Assembly: GCA_937894795.1 (NCBI GenBank)
Contig: CALCQV010000146.1
Coordinates: forward strand, 1-16,846
DNA: 16,846 nucleotides
Reading direction: 5' to 3'
From: an uncultured Bacteroidales bacterium
GTDB lineage: Bacteria; Bacteroidota; Bacteroidia; Bacteroidales; Lentimicrobiaceae
The stretch's first letter is position 1. Every line of letters starts with the position of its first letter. This document shows positions 15,003 through 16,846 of this stretch, in pieces. The translations under genes were made by a program, and so were the position numbers. Under the pieces are notes generated by a model that saw nothing but the letters and a program-made list of their open reading frames with translations, was not told the DNA's origin and made no database searches.

Positions 15003-16561
15003 TACTTCTTTCCTCCTTTCATCAAATCAATAAATGGGTTTTGGTAGTTGCTTCCTTTTGCAACCACTCCGCTCAGTCCCTTGCCTCCTGTTTTTGGGCG
15101 CTTTACATCAGCAAATATACCTTTCTCCAAGGCATTGAACAGTCCCTCTTTTTCTATCTTCATAAGCAGATCAAGGGCTTCGTCAAGCACTTGTTGAGCT
15201 CTCGACTGGATGATACCGCCTTCCTTATATTCAACCTCATCACCTATGCCCTTCATATTGTTGAAAATGTATCTTGCATTTTCTATGGCCAGGTATCTGT
15301 CGGACATAAAAGGCGTATGTACGGCCTCGGTTATCATGCCTAGCAGTTGTATACCCTGGCCGGTCCAGATGGAGATCTCATTGAAGAGTGCATTCTGTAT
15401 CTGTCCCCTGAAGATATTGCCGGTCATGAACTTGGTAGGCGGCATATATTTAAGGGGTGCCTTGGGGAATATTTCACGCGTCATCTGTGCCTGGGCAAGC
15501 TCATATAGGAAACCGTTTTCCATATCAGGGTTCATCTCGAAGGCATGACCCAACCCCATCTGTTCTTCGGGCAAACCGGCAAGCAAGGCAAGCTGCTCGT
15601 TTATCAGATCACTGGCAAGAACGGTGCGGGCCTCTTCAAATGCATCTGCGGTGGTGAGGTAGTTGTCCTCGCCCGTGTTAATTATTACACCGGCAAATCC
15701 GTTGATTACACGTGAGAAATACTGGTCAATCATGGTTCGCTGCATATTGATATCGCGGAACAATATCCCGTAGAGGGCATCATTGAGCATTACATCGAGT
15801 CCTTCCAACGCCCCCATAACTGCTATTTCAGGCATGCAAAGACCTGAGCAGTAGTTGCAAAGACGCACATACCTGCCTACTTCGGCGCTAACTTCATTCA
15901 GGGCATTGCGCATGATCCTGAAGTTCTCCTGTGTGGCATAGGTGCCTCCAAAACCTTCAGTAGTAGCACCATAAGGAACATAATCCAAAAGACTTTGACC
16001 GGTAGTACGTATAACGGCAATTATATCAGCACCCTGTCGCGCTGCAGCTTGTGCCTGAACCACATCCTCATAGATGTTTCCGGTGGCTACAATAACGTAT
16101 ATGTATGGTTTGGCTCCTTCGCCTATGTTGGCGATGAAGTCTTCACGACGCTTGCGGTTTGCCTTGATACGCTCAATGCTGGTTTTTATATAGGGCTTGA
16201 GAGCCTTGTTTATTTCCTCTTGTGAGTGAACGGCTGCATTGACAATGTTATACGTTTTGCTGGATACCCTCTCAGCTATCTCCTGTGGTGAAAGCCCGGT
16301 CTCCAGTATGGCATTGCCAAGATAATAGAGAACACCCTGACTGAGCACTTCATTATTTCTGAGCTCATCAACCAATATGTTAGGTAAGGGAGCATCATTC
16401 TCATCAATGCCGTCAATTCCCATGAGCCGGCAAAGGGTACGTTCAACCGCTACGGTAGTATAACCGTTTACAAACTTCTGCATTTCCATGGCTATGCTAC
16501 CGGCAATCTGCCGGGCTTTTGCCACTTTATGGAAATTCAGACCAAGCTTACTTTTCTGCAT
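15002..16561 (-). CDS. kamD: Lysine 5,6-aminomutase, alpha subunit (KamD)
   Basis: This 519-residue protein matches the usual KamD length of about 515-520. It forms the TIM-barrel subunit that holds PLP and substrate above the cobalamin carried by KamE. Recognisable parts are YIYVIVATGNIYEDVVQAQA (residues 153-172), RTTGQSLLDYVPYGATTEG (185-203), RLCNYCSGLCMPEIAVMGAL and KYMPPTKFMTGNIFRGQ; these are strongly conserved in KamD and distinguish it from ornithine 4,5-aminomutase. The ATG at 16561 is preceded by a purine-rich AAGAGAGATA that could act as a ribosome-binding site. A weak -7-like TAAATTTA lies at 16593-16586. kamE follows with a one-base overlap. Upstream is a 166-bp gap with short-period repeats and then another minus-strand gene, so kamD may be internal to a longer kam operon. 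Confidence 0.96.
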   Translation of the reverse strand: MQKSKLGLNFHKVAKARQIAGSIAMEMQKFVNGYTTVAVERTLCRLMGIDGIDENDAPLPNILVDELRNNEVLSQGVLYYLGNAILETGLSPQEIAERVSSKTYNIVNAAVHSQEEINKALKPYIKTSIERIKANRKRREDFIANIGEGAKPYIYVIVATGNIYEDVVQAQAAARQGADIIAVIRTTGQSLLDYVPYGATTEGFGGTYATQENFRIMRNALNEVSAEVGRYVRLCNYCSGLCMPEIAVMGALEGLDVMLNDALYGILFRDINMQRTMIDQYFSRVINGFAGVIINTGEDNYLTTADAFEEARTVLASDLINEQLALLAGLPEEQMGLGHAFEMNPDMENGFLYELAQAQMTREIFPKAPLKYMPPTKFMTGNIFRGQIQNALFNEISIWTGQGIQLLGMITEAVHTPFMSDRYLAIENARYIFNNMKGIGDEVEYKEGGIIQSRAQQVLDEALDLLMKIEKEGLFNALEKGIFADVKRPKTGGKGLSGVVAKGSNYQNPFIDLMKGGKK

Positions 16562-16610
16562 TATCTCTCTTGTAATTAGTTGTTATAAATTTAACTTGTT
16601 TCAGGTTATT

Positions 16611-16707
16611 GTTTAAAATAGTTCAAAGTGGTTCAATGTGGTTCAAAATTGTTACAACGCTAAACACTAAACGCTAAACCATTCAAGAACCCGGAACTCA
16701 GAACCCG
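16611..16707. repeat. Short-period repeat tract upstream of kamD (10-bp then 7-bp units)
   Basis: From 16611 to 16660 there are five degenerate 10-bp units beginning GTT: GTTTAAAATA, GTTCAAAGTG, GTTCAATGTG, GTTCAAAATT, GTTACAACGC. From 16659 to 16707 the sequence falls into seven in-phase heptamers: GCTAAAC, ACTAAAC, GCTAAAC, CATTCAA, GAACCCG, GAACTCA, GAACCCG. The tract is non-coding and fills most of the 166-bp gap (16562-16727) between kamD and the gene upstream. Similar word-like heptamer tracts occur, to my recollection, between genes in Bacteroidetes genomes. Confidence 0.6.
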
Positions 16708-16727
16708 GATCGCTGATCTATTTTTTC

Positions 16728-16846
16728 TCATTTCGTTTTTTTATCAGATGACAACAAATACCATTTCGCCCGTTCAAGCAGTGCTTCATCCACTTCCAGT
16801 ATGGCGGCTATGCGCAGGGCTTCATGAGGCACCTCATCCTCATCAC
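16728..16846 (-). CDS. C-terminal end of a gene upstream of kamD, possibly MutS-like KamC (cut by window edge)
   Basis: An open frame enters from the right edge and ends in TGA at 16730-16728, giving 39 visible residues. It reads DEDEVPHEALRIAAILEVD, then EALLERAKWYLLSSDKKTK. The VPHEALRIA..L.VDE.LLERAK pattern resembles the extreme C-terminus of MutS-like ATPases. In lysine-fermentation clusters such a protein (KamC) is encoded near kamD and is thought to help reactivate the B12 enzyme together with KamB. The assignment rests on this short pattern and on position. The coding frame itself is well supported by composition and by lying on the same strand as kamDE. The start and about all of the conserved ATPase domain lie outside the window. 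Confidence 0.55.
   Translation of the reverse strand, partial: DEDEVPHEALRIAAILEVDEALLERAKWYLLSSDKKTK

Noticed and set aside
15002..16561. Ornithine 4,5-aminomutase (OraE/OraS) instead of lysine 5,6-aminomutase
   Set aside because: The subunit split is 519 + 263 residues with the B12 motif on the smaller subunit, as in KamD/KamE. OraE is a large fused chain with a small OraS partner.
16562..16660. The repeat tract upstream of kamD as a CRISPR array
   Set aside because: The units are 7-10 bp, degenerate and without spacers; no cas gene is present.

Overview
The window looks like a chromosomal segment of an anaerobic, amino-acid-fermenting member of the Bacteroidota, probably Bacteroidales. 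The evidence is: -7 elements matching the phylum-specific TAnnTTTG consensus upstream of several genes; a menaquinone (menD/menF) cluster of Bacteroidetes type; a pair of secreted DUF3857/transglutaminase-like proteins typical of this phylum; and a lysine 5,6-aminomutase (kamD/kamE) locus. The species cannot be named from the sequence alone.

Layout. (1) 1-2019, minus strand: a menaquinone operon read as hotdog thioesterase (probable DHNA-CoA hydrolase) -> menF (isochorismate synthase) -> menD (5' part only, cut by the window edge). The thioesterase and menF overlap by 4 bp (ATGA). (2) 2196-2996, plus strand: a secreted protein of unknown function, divergent from the men operon. (3) 3003-6832, minus strand: two exported DUF3857 proteins 11 bp apart. 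The first transcribed keeps a Cys-His-Glu transglutaminase-like triad; the second has lost Cys and His. (4) 6973-8373, minus strand: a lipoprotein of unknown function. (5) 8572-12628, plus strand: a hotdog acyl-CoA thioesterase-like gene, then crotonase (crt), an unusually long 3-hydroxyacyl-CoA dehydrogenase and an SCP2-type thiolase. (6) A perfect 14-bp-stem bidirectional terminator at 12725-12757 separates this run from the convergent minus-strand genes. (7) 12861-16846, minus strand: read in order, the 3' end of a gene that may be the MutS-like kamC, then kamD, kamE and a classical acetyl-CoA acetyltransferase.

How the genes fit together. KamDE carries out the B12/PLP-dependent migration of the terminal amino group of beta-lysine (or D-lysine) in anaerobic lysine fermentation. 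That pathway makes acetoacetate and 3-aminobutyryl-CoA, the latter deaminated to crotonyl-CoA. The classical thiolase next to kamE fits cleavage of acetoacetyl-CoA to acetyl-CoA. The facing crt - dehydrogenase - thiolase operon would connect crotonyl-CoA, 3-hydroxybutyryl-CoA and acetoacetyl-CoA. The hotdog protein could be a thioesterase or the 3-aminobutyryl-CoA ammonia lyase step. The other core lysine genes (kamA, kdd, kce) are not visible and may lie beyond the right edge.

Non-coding structure worth noting: a composite inverted-repeat element between kamE and the thiolase gene (14118-14188), and a tract upstream of kamD that shifts from a 10-bp to a 7-bp repeat period (16611-16707). No tRNA, rRNA, CRISPR array, insertion sequence or phage gene was recognised.
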